A stretch of DNA of 64,000 nt from Clostridia bacterium (GCA_017427285.1 JAFRTE010000019.1:124001-188000), one strand, 5' to 3'. Shown: positions 25,414-34,653, counted from the stretch's first letter. Made by a program: numbers and translations. Notes: generated by a model from the sequence alone, not told the origin.

Positions 25414-27264
25414 TTATTTTTCGGCTTTAAGACATATCATAGATAGAGGCGGCAGGGTGAGTGATATCTGTTGCGGAAATCCGTGCTGCGCAAACGGAAA
25501 TACGTCAGGCGAACCGTTCTGAATACCTCTGCCTCCGAATCTTGATTCGTCCGATGAAAAAATTTCTCTGTAAGTGCAGTTGAAAGGAACGCCGATTCTG
25601 TAATCATATCGGGTGACAGGTGCGAAATTCAATACAAAAACAAGCGTTTCTACGTCACACTCTCTGATAAAAACAATTATATTCTGATTAACGTCGTTTT
25701 TGGATATCCATTTAAAACAATTATTGCTGCAGTCGTTTTTCCAAAGGGCAGGATGTTCAAGATAAAAGTAGTTGAGCTCTTTAACGTATCCGAGTGCCTT
25801 TGCGTGCATTTCGTTTTCAAGCAGTTCCCAATTAAGAGCAGTATTGTGATTCCATTCGCTTGTCTGTCCGAATTCATTTCCCATAAACGACAGCTTTTTC
25901 CCGGGGTGGGATATCATATAGCCCATAAAAAGACGCAAGCCGGCAAATTTATCGTTTTCGATGCCGAACATTTTTTCAAACATACTTTTCCTGCCTTGAG
26001 AAACATCATCATGCGAGTAAGGAAGAATATGATTTTCAGAGAAAGCATATGAAACGGGAAATACTATTTTTTCATGAATGTTTTTTCTGAAAAAAGGATC
26101 GGTTTGAGCGTATTGCAGCGTGTCATGCGCCCAGCCCATATTCCATTTAAAGGTAAAACCGAGACCTCCGGCTGCTGACGGACGTGTTACCATCTGCCAC
26201 GCATTGCTCTCCTCCGCTATCGTGAACACGTCTGGATAATAATTCGATATTTCTTCGTTTAAAAGTCTCAAAAACGCGATGGCGTCCGTGTTTTCTCGTC
26301 CTCCGTATTCATTTTCGCGCCACTGTCCGGGTTCACGAGCGAAATCCAGAAAAAGCATCGATGAAACTGCGTCGACGCGTAATCCGTCAATATGGTATTT
26401 ATCTATCCAGAAAAGCGCGTTCGAAATTAGAAAACGCCTGACTTCTTTTTTACCGTAATCAAAAGTGCACGTATTCCAGGTTGATTGCTCGCGTATCGAT
26501 TCATCAGAATATTCGTAACACCAGTCTCCGTTAAAACGGTATAAACCGTGCTTATCTTTCGGGAAATGCGACGGCTGCCAGTCAAAAATAACTCCTATGC
26601 CGTGTCGGTGACAGTAGTCAACAAAAAATTTAAGACCGTCGGGAGAACCGTAACGCGAAGTCGGCGCGTAATAGCTGCAGATCTCATAGCCCCACGATCC
26701 GTAAAACGGGTGCTCCATTACCGGCATAAGTTCAATATGCGTATATCCGTTCTCCTTAACGTAAGGAACTATTTCTTCGGCTAATTTTCTGTAGCTTAAA
26801 AATGAACCGTCGTCATTTCTTTTCCATGATCCGGGATGACATTCGTAAATATTCAGAGCGGACTTTTTTATATCCCTTTGTTTTCTGGAATTAATCCACG
26901 GTTCATCTTCCCATATATAAGCGTCATTGTCATATATTTTTGAGGAATAGTTTTCGGCGTCGCCGGAGCAGAACGAATACGGATCGACTTTTTCGGTTTT
27001 TTCCGTATCGGAGATTATATAATACTTATAGGAAGAAAAAAAGTCGATATTCTTCTTTCTGAGTTCGAATTCTCCCGGATTTCCGTTAGGCGACATTTTA
27101 AATTCGGGATCATCCTTGACCCAGCCGTTGAAATCGCCATAAACAAATATCTCTTTTACATCCGGAGCCCATACGCGGAATATGCATTCATCGTTATCTA
27201 TATGCGCACCGTAATAATTATAAGCTCTGAATGTATTACCGTCCGTATTCCGATACGATTCCAT
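25414..27264 (-). CDS. glgB: 1,4-alpha-glucan branching enzyme
   Basis: The product is about 616 residues: a CBM48-type N-domain (about 15-115, 'FRVWAPDVKEIFVYGDFNGW') and a GH13 barrel with nucleophile Asp298 ('GLRVDAVSSM'), acid/base Glu351 ('TIAEESNAW') and the 'PYSHDD' stabiliser region. The last motif reads SHDDV where most branching enzymes have SHDEV. It forms alpha-1,6 branches in glycogen. The frame is open 15 codons further upstream, but GGGAG lies six bases before the ATG at 27262-27264, which also gives the usual N-terminus. It is the first gene of the glycogen run, behind the promoter at 27300-27328. Confidence 0.95.
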   Translation of the reverse strand: MESYRNTDGNTFRAYNYYGAHIDNDECIFRVWAPDVKEIFVYGDFNGWVKDDPEFKMSPNGNPGEFELRKKNIDFFSSYKYYIISDTEKTEKVDPYSFCSGDAENYSSKIYDNDAYIWEDEPWINSRKQRDIKKSALNIYECHPGSWKRNDDGSFLSYRKLAEEIVPYVKENGYTHIELMPVMEHPFYGSWGYEICSYYAPTSRYGSPDGLKFFVDYCHRHGIGVIFDWQPSHFPKDKHGLYRFNGDWCYEYSDESIREQSTWNTCTFDYGKKEVRRFLISNALFWIDKYHIDGLRVDAVSSMLFLDFAREPGQWRENEYGGRENTDAIAFLRLLNEEISNYYPDVFTIAEESNAWQMVTRPSAAGGLGFTFKWNMGWAHDTLQYAQTDPFFRKNIHEKIVFPVSYAFSENHILPYSHDDVSQGRKSMFEKMFGIENDKFAGLRLFMGYMISHPGKKLSFMGNEFGQTSEWNHNTALNWELLENEMHAKALGYVKELNYFYLEHPALWKNDCSNNCFKWISKNDVNQNIIVFIRECDVETLVFVLNFAPVTRYDYRIGVPFNCTYREIFSSDESRFGGRGIQNGSPDVFPFAQHGFPQQISLTLPPLSMICLKAEK

Positions 27265-27299
27265 AGCAAACTCCCATTTTAATAAAACTGATTTTTTAT

Positions 27300-27328
27300 A
27301 TTTTAACACATTATAAAGTATTTTTCAA
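27300..27328 (-). promoter_or_regulatory. Promoter of the glycogen operon
   Basis: On the minus strand TTGAAA (27323-27328), a 17-base spacer and TAAAAT (27300-27305), with an extended TGt before the -10. The leader to glgB is about 30 bases. It is divergent from the hydrolase promoter starting at 27379, with 50 bases between the two -35 boxes. Confidence 0.7.
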
Positions 27329-27378
27329 TCTTAATAAGTGAACATTTTTCTAAAAAAATAAAAATAATAATAAAAGTG

Positions 27379-27407
27379 TTGAAATTTATATTGAAATATG
27401 ATAAAAT
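27379..27407 (+). promoter_or_regulatory. Promoter of the alpha/beta hydrolase gene
   Basis: TTGAAA (27379-27384), a 17-base spacer and TAAAAT (27402-27407) with extended TGa. The leader of about 27 bases contains the AAGGGG ribosome site. Confidence 0.7.
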
Positions 27408-27440
27408 ATATTATATTAAGAATTGAAAGGGGAAATCGGA

Positions 27441-28343
27441 TTGGAAATTGTATTTTTAATTGTATTTATTATCGCCTTTATCGTATTTCTGCTTGTTATA
27501 GGTGAAAAAATCCTTGTAAATTCTATAGTCAAACCCAAAAAGACGACATCTTCGTTCTTTGATGATCAGATACAGTTTCCCGACGAAAAACGTTTTACGG
27601 TCAATACGTCATCCGAAATTCTGTTGTCCTTCTTATATATTCCCGCAGACAGCGATAAAAGTTTCCCTGATAAAATCGTCTTTCTTTTTCACGGATATAA
27701 CTCCTGCGGAGATTCCGTAAAAAAATATGCCGGTATTTTCCTCGATCACGGCTATTCGGTCATAATCCCCGACAACAGATTCTGCGGCAACAGCGGGGGA
27801 GACAGCCTCGGACTTGCCGAACTTGATGCAAATGATACTTTAGCAATTTTCAAATGGATCAAAGACTGTTTCCCGGGTGATATTCCGATCGGACTTTTCG
27901 GCGAATCCTTCGGCGCTGCGCAGGCGATTATTCTTGCATCATCAAAATATGCTGGCAATATTTCGTTCGTTATTGCGGACAGTTCATTTTCAGATCTGTA
28001 TACTCTTCTGAAAGAAAGAGTTCGCGCCGACTACAGAATAAAAGCATTTCCTCTTCTTACCGTCGCATCTTTGATTATAAAAAAGAAATACGGCATAGAT
28101 GTAAAAAAAGTCAGTCCGCTAAAAGCGCTTGAAAAATGCGGCAATATACCGATGTTTTTTATTCACGGCGAAAATGATACTTTCATACTCCCGCAAATGT
28201 CGATAGACTTATATAATTCAAAACATTCCGGTTATAAGAAGTTTTATCTCGCAGAAGGAGCTTATCACTGTTCGGCGTTTGATTCTGATCCGGAAGGATA
28301 CATTCAAAAAATAGAAGATTTTCTCAATAAAATAAACGATTAG
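27441..28343 (+). CDS. Membrane-anchored alpha/beta hydrolase
   Basis: The product is about 300 residues. A hydrophobic N-terminal helix (about 2-22) could be a membrane anchor, and an alpha/beta hydrolase domain follows. It has the oxyanion 'FLFHGYNSCG', nucleophile elbow G-E-S-F-G, an 'HGENDTF' acid segment and a final His in 'EGAYHCSAF'. The family includes cytoplasmic-face esterases and peptidases; substrate unknown. I chose the TTG at 27441 because AAAGGGG lies seven bases upstream. A second TTG six codons earlier would leave no room for that ribosome site. The next gene begins 11 bases after the stop. Confidence 0.82.
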   Translation: MEIVFLIVFIIAFIVFLLVIGEKILVNSIVKPKKTTSSFFDDQIQFPDEKRFTVNTSSEILLSFLYIPADSDKSFPDKIVFLFHGYNSCGDSVKKYAGIFLDHGYSVIIPDNRFCGNSGGDSLGLAELDANDTLAIFKWIKDCFPGDIPIGLFGESFGAAQAIILASSKYAGNISFVIADSSFSDLYTLLKERVRADYRIKAFPLLTVASLIIKKKYGIDVKKVSPLKALEKCGNIPMFFIHGENDTFILPQMSIDLYNSKHSGYKKFYLAEGAYHCSAFDSDPEGYIQKIEDFLNKIND

Positions 28344-28354
28344 CTGAGGCATTC

Positions 28355-29515
28355 ATGATATTTGATTTAATTGCTACAATGGCTTTCGGAATTGAATCCG
28401 TAACGGCAAGAGAGCTTGAAAACTTGGGCTTTACCGATCTCAAAGTTGAAAACGGAAGAATTACTTTTAAAGGCGATGAACGTGATATTGCGCGTTGCAA
28501 TATTTATCTGCGTACGGCAGACCGCATTCTTATAAAAGCGGCAGAATTCAAAGCCGTTACTTTTGAAGAGCTATTTCAGGGCGTCAAGGCGATTCCGTGG
28601 GGCGATTATCTTCCCGAGGACGCGGAAATGCATGTTATCGGTAGATCAGTCCGTTCGGGACTTTACAGCGTTCCTGATTGTCAGTCGATTACAAAAAAGG
28701 CGATAATCGAGAAAATGAAAGAGAAATACAAACGCTCCTTCTTTGATGAAACAGGCCCTAAATACAGGATTGAAGTAGCGATTTTGAAAGACATTGTTTC
28801 GATCACGGTCGATACGACCGGCGCGGGCCTTAATAAAAGGGGATACAGGAAGATCGTCGGAGAAGCTCCTTTAAAAGAAACCATGGCATGCGCTCTTATT
28901 TTGTTATCATACTGGAAACCCGGAAGAATTCTTGTCGATCCCATGTGTGGATCGGGAACAATACCGATTGAAGCTGCAATGATAGTAAAAAATATCGCTC
29001 CAGGGATAAAAAGGTCGTTCGTCAGTGAAGCATGGAGAGATTTTAACCCGAAAATCTGGGAAAACGTCCGTTCGGAAGCTAAAGCAGCAGAGCTTTCCTA
29101 TGTTCCCCAACCCGTATTCGGAAGCGATCTTGATCCGAAATCCGTAGAACTCGCCGTTCATCACGCAAATGAAGCGGGCGTTGGAGATGCCGTCTCTTTC
29201 AAACAGATGAATGTATTGGACTTTTATTCAAAAGACAAATACGGTTTTATTATCACGAACCCTCCGTACGGTGAAAGAATAGGCGAGATGAAAGCCGTCG
29301 AATCTCTTTACAGAGATTTGGGTAAAGTTTACAAACGGCTTGATACATGGTCTATGTATCTGATCACTTCGCATCCTTCGTTTGAAAAACTGTTCGGCAA
29401 AACCGCGGATAAGCGCAGAAAGTTTTACAATGGTCAGCTGCTTTGCCAGTATTACCAGTTTTACGGTCCGAAACCGCCGAAAAACATGTTTGAAAGCTCA
29501 AATATTGAGAGATAA
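28355..29515 (+). CDS. THUMP-domain class I RNA methyltransferase (RlmL/YpsC family)
   Basis: This 386-residue protein has an N-terminal ferredoxin-like and THUMP region (about 1-160) and a SAM-dependent methyltransferase domain with 'DPMCGSGTIPIEAA' (about 195) and the catalytic 'NPPYGER' (about 302). The family (RlmL in E. coli, YpsC in Bacillus) makes N2-methylguanosine in 23S rRNA, equivalent to m2G2445. It is cytoplasmic and acts on naked or assembling rRNA. It follows the hydrolase gene by 11 bases and probably shares its promoter. The exact target base is inferred from the family. Confidence 0.88.
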   Translation: MIFDLIATMAFGIESVTARELENLGFTDLKVENGRITFKGDERDIARCNIYLRTADRILIKAAEFKAVTFEELFQGVKAIPWGDYLPEDAEMHVIGRSVRSGLYSVPDCQSITKKAIIEKMKEKYKRSFFDETGPKYRIEVAILKDIVSITVDTTGAGLNKRGYRKIVGEAPLKETMACALILLSYWKPGRILVDPMCGSGTIPIEAAMIVKNIAPGIKRSFVSEAWRDFNPKIWENVRSEAKAAELSYVPQPVFGSDLDPKSVELAVHHANEAGVGDAVSFKQMNVLDFYSKDKYGFIITNPPYGERIGEMKAVESLYRDLGKVYKRLDTWSMYLITSHPSFEKLFGKTADKRRKFYNGQLLCQYYQFYGPKPPKNMFESSNIER

Positions 29516-29567
29516 ATACAAATCTTTGTCAATTCTCGCTCAATATTATAACATTTTACGGAATCAC

Positions 29568-29596
29568 TTGCAATTTTAATATAAAATTGTTATAAT
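29568..29596 (+). promoter_or_regulatory. Promoter of the BaiN-like/hutP-like/cmk gene run
   Basis: TTGCAA (29568-29573), a 17-base spacer and TATAAT (29591-29596), with extended TGt. It is the only good promoter in the 161 bases before the flavoprotein gene and may drive the genes through to 34653. Confidence 0.65.
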
Positions 29597-29676
29597 ATAG
29601 TAGATATAGTGTTGAATTATCATATTTTGTCAATTTTAAGCTGATTACAGCCTGTATCTTGATCGGACAATCTGAA

Positions 29677-30927
29677 ATGAATATAATAAAAACGGACTGC
29701 GTTGTCGTCGGCGGCGGAGCGTCGGGAATGATGGCCGCAGGATTCTTCGCGGAAAATGCAAAAAACAGAAAGATCATTTTGATCGAAAAGAACAATACGT
29801 TCGGAAAAAAGCTTCTTATCACGGGGAAAGGCAGATGCAATGTTACAAACAACTGTGATTTAAACACATTTATGAGTAACGTTGTTCGTAACGGCAGATT
29901 TCTTTATTCAGCCGTTTCGTTTTTTTCGCCTGCGGATACGATCGCATTTTTTGAATCGCTCGGTATTGCTTTAAAAACCGAAAGGGGCAACCGCGTTTTT
30001 CCGGTTTCAGATCATTCCTCTGATATTCTTAACGCCCTAAAAAATCATTGCAATAAGAAAAATATTTCTTTTTATCACGGTGAATTATCGGATATTCACA
30101 CAAAAAACGGTCGGATCACATCCTGCGTCCTAAAAGACGGTACCGAAATTGAATGTTCTTCCGTTATTCTTGCAACCGGGGGCAAATCTTACCCTCAGAC
30201 TGGTTCTTCCGGCGACGGTTACCGTATTTCCTCAAATTTAGGGCATACCGTAACTACGCTTAAACCTTCTCTCGTTCCCATAGATGTTGAAGAAGCTTCC
30301 GTTTGTGCCAAACTTGAAGGTCTTTCTTTGAAAAATACCGCACTAACTCTTTTTCGCAGCGAAAAGTCTGTTTATTCGGATTTCGGAGAGATGGTTTTTA
30401 CATCTTCAGGCCTGTCGGGACCTATCGTTCTTTCGTCAAGCGCTCATGCAGTAAAGGGCGACAGAATTGTTCTCGATTTAAAACCGGCTCTCGACGAAAA
30501 GACATTAGACACAAGAATTCTTTCCGACTTTGCAAAGTATTCAAACAAGAATTTTATCAATGCTCTTGACGATCTTTTACCCAAAAAGCTTATTCCGGTT
30601 ATAGTATCAGTTTCCGAAATCGATGCTCAGAAAAAAGTTAATTCAATTACCAAAACCGAAAGGGCGGTCCTTATAAACTGCTTAAAAAACTTTTCATTTA
30701 CCGTTAAAAGGCTAAGACCGATAGAAGAAGCTATAATCACATCAGGCGGCGTTTCAGTTAAAGAGATCGACCCGAAAACCATGCAGTCAAAAATTATCGA
30801 AGGCTTGTATTTCGCCGGGGAGCTGATCGACTGTGACGCATATACAGGCGGCTTCAATCTTCAGATCGCGTTTTCAACAGGAAGGCTTGCGGGAATTTCC
30901 GCAGCCAAAAAATACGAGGTATTGTAA
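29677..30927 (+). CDS. BaiN/HI0933-family FAD-dependent oxidoreductase
   Basis: The 416-residue product begins with an FAD-binding Rossmann motif 'VVVGGGASGMMAAGFFA', then the family signature 'ITGKGRCNVTN' and a late 'AGELIDCDAYTGGFNLQIA'. One member, BaiN of Clostridium scindens, was reported as a flavin reductase of bile-acid rings; most members are uncharacterised, so I do not assign a substrate. The ATG at 29677 gives the normal N-terminus; an in-frame TTG 18 bases upstream would add six residues that fit the family poorly. The stop overlaps the next start in TAATG. Confidence 0.88.
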   Translation: MNIIKTDCVVVGGGASGMMAAGFFAENAKNRKIILIEKNNTFGKKLLITGKGRCNVTNNCDLNTFMSNVVRNGRFLYSAVSFFSPADTIAFFESLGIALKTERGNRVFPVSDHSSDILNALKNHCNKKNISFYHGELSDIHTKNGRITSCVLKDGTEIECSSVILATGGKSYPQTGSSGDGYRISSNLGHTVTTLKPSLVPIDVEEASVCAKLEGLSLKNTALTLFRSEKSVYSDFGEMVFTSSGLSGPIVLSSSAHAVKGDRIVLDLKPALDEKTLDTRILSDFAKYSNKNFINALDDLLPKKLIPVIVSVSEIDAQKKVNSITKTERAVLINCLKNFSFTVKRLRPIEEAIITSGGVSVKEIDPKTMQSKIIEGLYFAGELIDCDAYTGGFNLQIAFSTGRLAGISAAKKYEVL

Positions 30928-31355
30928 TGCAGGAAAAAGGTAGCAGGGACGTTGCCCAAGCTGCTGTACGTATGTCGGCAACTTCAACAAGAGAAGAAGA
31001 GATGATCCTTAAATCGTCGCTTGGTCTGTCGGATATAAAAATCGGCGCAATTGATTTTGGCGGAGACTTCGTATCTTCTATAAATAAGATCATAGACCGA
31101 ACTGTTTTTCTGGCAAAGCGTGAAAAGATCATAGGCGAGTCTCATGAAGAAGAAGGTTCGGTTGCCGGCGCAGCTCACGAAGCCGTTATGCAGATAATGC
31201 AAAAGGCTATGGGTATGAATATCGGCGGAAAAATCGCAGTCGCAAGATGCGGAGAGCATGTTGCAGTAGCAGTCTTTTTCGGAATAGGGATGCTTCATCT
31301 TAACGAGGTAGCGATCGGTCTCGGCCACCGCGCCATTAAGGATTACACCGAATAA
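30927..31355 (+). CDS. HutP-like protein
   Basis: The 142-residue protein resembles HutP, the histidine- and Mg2+-dependent RNA-binding antiterminator of Bacillus. The C-terminal 'VAVAVFFGIGMLHLNEVAIGLGHRAI' region matches its core sheet. His73 ('GESH'), His84 ('AAHEAV') and His134 ('GLGHRA') can be matched to the HutP metal ligands if a short insertion is allowed. No histidine-use genes are near. The gene is wedged by a one-base overlap after the flavoprotein and 22 bases before cmk. I infer a metal- or ligand-binding regulator with an RNA target that is not evident. Confidence 0.75.
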   Translation: MQEKGSRDVAQAAVRMSATSTREEEMILKSSLGLSDIKIGAIDFGGDFVSSINKIIDRTVFLAKREKIIGESHEEEGSVAGAAHEAVMQIMQKAMGMNIGGKIAVARCGEHVAVAVFFGIGMLHLNEVAIGLGHRAIKDYTE

Positions 31356-31377
31356 TAATACTTGGGATATAATATCA

Positions 31378-32055
31378 ATGAAAACGATTAATATTGCCAT
31401 AGATGGACCTGCCGGCGCAGGAAAAAGCAGTCTTGCAAAAGCGCTTGCGTCAAAGTTGTCTTATACCTATATAGATACCGGCGCATTATACAGAGCTGTC
31501 GCATATAAAGCCCTCAGTCTCAGGATATCCGTTTGTAATAATGAAAAAATAATCGATATGCTTGAAAATACCGATATTTCTTTCAGACATATAAACGGCT
31601 TACAGCGCGTATATGTTGACGGAGAGGATGTCAGCGGAAAAATCAGAACGAACGAAATATCTTCAGCTGCTTCAACTGTTTCCGCCATCCCGGAAGTCAG
31701 ATCCTTCCTTCTGGGTCTTCAAAGAGATATCGCCTCAAAAGAAAACATCGTTATGGACGGCAGAGATATCGGTACGGTCGTTCTTCCGTCTGCGGATATC
31801 AAAATATTTCTCACTGCCTCTTCAAAAGACCGTGCATCAAGACGCTATGAGGAGCAGAAAGACACTTCGTCTTCTGTTTCTTACGAAGAAATTCTCGCTA
31901 CAATGATTCAGCGCGATAAAAACGATTCCGAACGTTCCGTTGCCCCTTTGAGACCTGCAGACGACGCCGTTATTCTGGATAACAGCGGTTTCGAACCTCA
32001 GCAAACAATTGATGCCGCATTAAGGATAATAGAGAATAAGATCAATGTTATATAA
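31378..32055 (+). CDS. cmk: Cytidylate kinase
   Basis: The 225-residue product has the P-loop 'IDGPAGAGKSSLAKAL', the nucleoside-monophosphate motif 'YIDTGALYRAVA', the 'DGRDIGTVVLP' segment and the 'QRDKNDSERSVAPLRPA' lid typical of bacterial CMP kinases. It phosphorylates CMP and dCMP with ATP. The 3' end overlaps plsC by 11 bases. The cmk–plsC–ispH/S1 series is a common arrangement in Clostridia. Confidence 0.96.
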   Translation: MKTINIAIDGPAGAGKSSLAKALASKLSYTYIDTGALYRAVAYKALSLRISVCNNEKIIDMLENTDISFRHINGLQRVYVDGEDVSGKIRTNEISSAASTVSAIPEVRSFLLGLQRDIASKENIVMDGRDIGTVVLPSADIKIFLTASSKDRASRRYEEQKDTSSSVSYEEILATMIQRDKNDSERSVAPLRPADDAVILDNSGFEPQQTIDAALRIIENKINVI

Positions 32056-32653
32056 AATTGCAAAAATTATTTTCACATTTTACTGCTATGTATTCAATCG
32101 CATTAAAATTTACGGACGCGAAAACGAACCTAAGGAAGGTCCTGTAATTCTTTATTGCAATCACCAGTCCATGTTCGACATTCTTCCGTTGAATGTCGCC
32201 TTAAAAAGACCCGTTAATTTTATGGCTAAAGCATCGCTTTTTAAAGTTCCCGTCGTACGCTTTTTTGTCAGAAAATACGGTGCTTTCCCGGTAGATAGGG
32301 AACATCCCGATATTTCAGCTATCAAGAATTCGCTTAAAACTTTAAAAAGCAAGCATATTTTAGGCATTTTCCCTGAAGGGACCCGTGTTAAAAACGGTTT
32401 GACAAAAGAGGGGATCTCGCCGGAGATCAAGTCCGGTTTTGTTATGATTGCGATGAAATCAAAAGCGACGATGCTCCCTGTTCGAATTGATTACAAAAGA
32501 CTTTTTTTTATTTTCAACAGTATAAAAGTATATATAGGCAAACCGTTTACGATAGAAGATGAATTCAAAGACGGAGTAAAGTCCGATGAGATGTCCAAAG
32601 CCGGTGAATTGCTTATGCAAAAGCTTTACGCGCTCGACAAAGACAGCTTATGA
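32045..32653 (+). CDS. plsC: 1-acyl-sn-glycerol-3-phosphate acyltransferase
   Basis: This 202-residue protein has the acyltransferase block I 'YCNHQSMFDILP' (NHx4D) and block III 'GIFPEGTRVKNG'. It acylates lysophosphatidate at position 2 to give phosphatidate at the membrane. The N-terminus has a short hydrophobic stretch but no strong membrane anchor. It overlaps cmk by 11 bases and ispH by four (ATGA), so the three are co-translated. Confidence 0.94.
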   Translation: MLYKIAKIIFTFYCYVFNRIKIYGRENEPKEGPVILYCNHQSMFDILPLNVALKRPVNFMAKASLFKVPVVRFFVRKYGAFPVDREHPDISAIKNSLKTLKSKHILGIFPEGTRVKNGLTKEGISPEIKSGFVMIAMKSKATMLPVRIDYKRLFFIFNSIKVYIGKPFTIEDEFKDGVKSDEMSKAGELLMQKLYALDKDSL

Positions 32654-34653
32654 AAATATTTAAAACAAAAACAAACGGCTTTTGCTTCGGTGTTAAAAGA
32701 GCAGTCGAGCAAACTTTTGAATTGCTGAAAAACAAAAATAATTCCGTTTATCTGCTCGGCGAACTGATACACAATGAAGAAATAACCGGCCGCATACTTT
32801 CTCTAGGCGCGAAAATCGTTGATAATACAAAAGATATTCCCGAAGGTTCCGTCGTTATTATCCGCGCTCACGGTATACCGGAATCAGTAGAGAAAGAGAT
32901 GGCTATCCGTAATATCAAAGTTTTCGATATGACATGTCCCAAGGTGAAGAATATACATAAAATCGCCTCGGAATCCGATGATCTTATTATCGTTGGGAAT
33001 GCAGACCATCCTGAAGTTCGCGGAATTGCGGGACATGCAAAGGGCTTATTCAGTATTGCAGGCAACCTTGACGATCTGCAACTGATAATAAGCTCGCATC
33101 CTATTAAAAACGTAAAGATTGATGTCGTTTTTCAGACTACATATAAAGTAGACGAATCACTCAAAATACAAGAATTCCTTTCTTCTTTTCCTGAAATTAC
33201 CGTTCATAATACAATATGCAACTCAACGGAAATCAGACAGAAGGAAGTAGAGGAATTATCAAAAAAGGTTGATCTTTTTGTAATTATAGGTTCCCCAAAA
33301 AGCTCAAACACAAGAAAGCTCTATGAAATCGCTTCAAATAACTGCGATGCGGTTTTTTACGAGCAGCTGAATTTGTTACCCAATGGCATTCATAAATATG
33401 AAAAAATAGGACTGTCTTCCGGTGCTTCCTGCCCTGAAAGTGCAGTCGAGGAGGTTTTTAACAACATGAACAACGAAAACGACAACAAAAACACGATGGT
33501 AGAAGAGGATGTTGATTTCCTTGAAGCCGTCGAAGCATCGATTAGAACTATTCGTAACGGACAGCGCGTTAAAGGTATTGTAACCGCTGTCAACGGTACG
33601 GAAGTTCAGGTCGATCTCGGTCTTAAATATGCCGGCTTTATTCCCGCCGCAGAATTTGAGAACGATGAAACCCCGCTTAAGATCGGCGATGAAATCGAAG
33701 CATTTGTTGTCAAGGTCAACGATGCGGACGGAACGGCTCTTCTGTCTAAGCGTAGCCTTGATATTGCTCAGGGAATGGATAAAATACTCAAGGCAAACGA
33801 AGAAGGCGCTGTAGTTAAAGGCAGAGTCATCGAGGCTGTTAAAGGCGGCCTTGTCGTTCTTGTAAACAAGATCAGAGTATTTGTCCCCGCATCCCAGGCT
33901 TCTCTGAAACGCGAGGAGAATTTTGACGCGCTTGTCGGCACCGATGTCAATCTGCGTATTATTGAAGTTGACAACGATAAATCGGGAAGACGCAAGAGAA
34001 TAATCGGCTCCATCAAGAGCGTGCTCAGAGAAGAAAAACAAAAAGCAAACGAAGCTCTTTGGCAGTCGCTCGTTGTAGGCAACGAATATGAAGGAACCGT
34101 AAAATCGGTTACCGATTTCGGCGTATTCGTTGATATCGGCGGCGCAGATGGTCTTGTACATGTTACCGACATGTCTTGGGACAGAATTTCAAAACCGTCC
34201 GATCTTCTTAAAGTCGGCGATATCGTAAAAGTTAAGGTAAAGAGCCTTAATCCTGAAACGAAAAAGATTTCGCTTACAATGAAGGACGAAAACGAAAATC
34301 CCTGGAAGATTCTCAGCGAAACATACAAGGTCGGTGATGTAATAGACGTTACCGTTCTTAAAATTATGCCTTACGGTGCATTTGTTTCGGTTATAAAGAA
34401 TATCGACGGACTTGTTCATATTTCCCAGATCGCTCCTCGCCGTATTGCCAAAGTTTCCGACGTACTTCAGGTTGGTCAGCAGGTTAAAGCTCAGATTACC
34501 GAAATCAATCTTGAAGCAAAACGCGTAAGTCTTTCAATTCGTGCCGTTGAAGAAGCAAATGCAGAAGCTCCCGCAGCAGAAGATATTATTTCCGAAGATG
34601 TTAGCGTAGTTTCTGATGAACCGGTTGCCAACGAATCCGCCGAAGCCGAATAA
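32650..34653 (+). CDS. ispH: IspH (HMBPP reductase) fused to four S1 domains
   Basis: This is a 667-residue fusion. Residues 1-275 are IspH, with iron-sulfur ligands Cys12, Cys96 and Cys190 and substrate-binding His41 and His74. It reduces HMBPP to IPP and DMAPP in the last step of the MEP pathway. After an acidic Asn-rich linker come four S1 RNA-binding domains (about 306-370, 386-458, 480-545 and 562-632); the third and fourth have the clearest 'DFGVFVDIGG..GLVHVTDMS' motif. A Glu/Ala-rich tail ends the protein. Such fusions are known in Clostridia and may supply ribosomal protein S1 function. There is no stop or frameshift between the halves. Confidence 0.95.
   Translation: MKIFKTKTNGFCFGVKRAVEQTFELLKNKNNSVYLLGELIHNEEITGRILSLGAKIVDNTKDIPEGSVVIIRAHGIPESVEKEMAIRNIKVFDMTCPKVKNIHKIASESDDLIIVGNADHPEVRGIAGHAKGLFSIAGNLDDLQLIISSHPIKNVKIDVVFQTTYKVDESLKIQEFLSSFPEITVHNTICNSTEIRQKEVEELSKKVDLFVIIGSPKSSNTRKLYEIASNNCDAVFYEQLNLLPNGIHKYEKIGLSSGASCPESAVEEVFNNMNNENDNKNTMVEEDVDFLEAVEASIRTIRNGQRVKGIVTAVNGTEVQVDLGLKYAGFIPAAEFENDETPLKIGDEIEAFVVKVNDADGTALLSKRSLDIAQGMDKILKANEEGAVVKGRVIEAVKGGLVVLVNKIRVFVPASQASLKREENFDALVGTDVNLRIIEVDNDKSGRRKRIIGSIKSVLREEKQKANEALWQSLVVGNEYEGTVKSVTDFGVFVDIGGADGLVHVTDMSWDRISKPSDLLKVGDIVKVKVKSLNPETKKISLTMKDENENPWKILSETYKVGDVIDVTVLKIMPYGAFVSVIKNIDGLVHISQIAPRRIAKVSDVLQVGQQVKAQITEINLEAKRVSLSIRAVEEANAEAPAAEDIISEDVSVVSDEPVANESAEAE

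Noticed and set aside
27265-27309. Longer glgB start 15 codons upstream
   Set aside because: The upstream codons fall at the predicted transcription start, and the internal ATG has GGGAG at the right spacing.
29501-29547. Inverted repeat AATATTGAG/CTCAATATT around the end of the rlmL-like gene
   Set aside because: The arms are AT-rich, separated by 29 bases, partly within coding sequence, and lack a T-run. Not convincing as a terminator or operator.
33376-34161. A 261-codon open frame antisense to the S1 region of ispH
   Set aside because: The sense strand encodes four clear S1 domains. The antisense product is Phe/Asn-rich with no family match, typical of a shadow frame.
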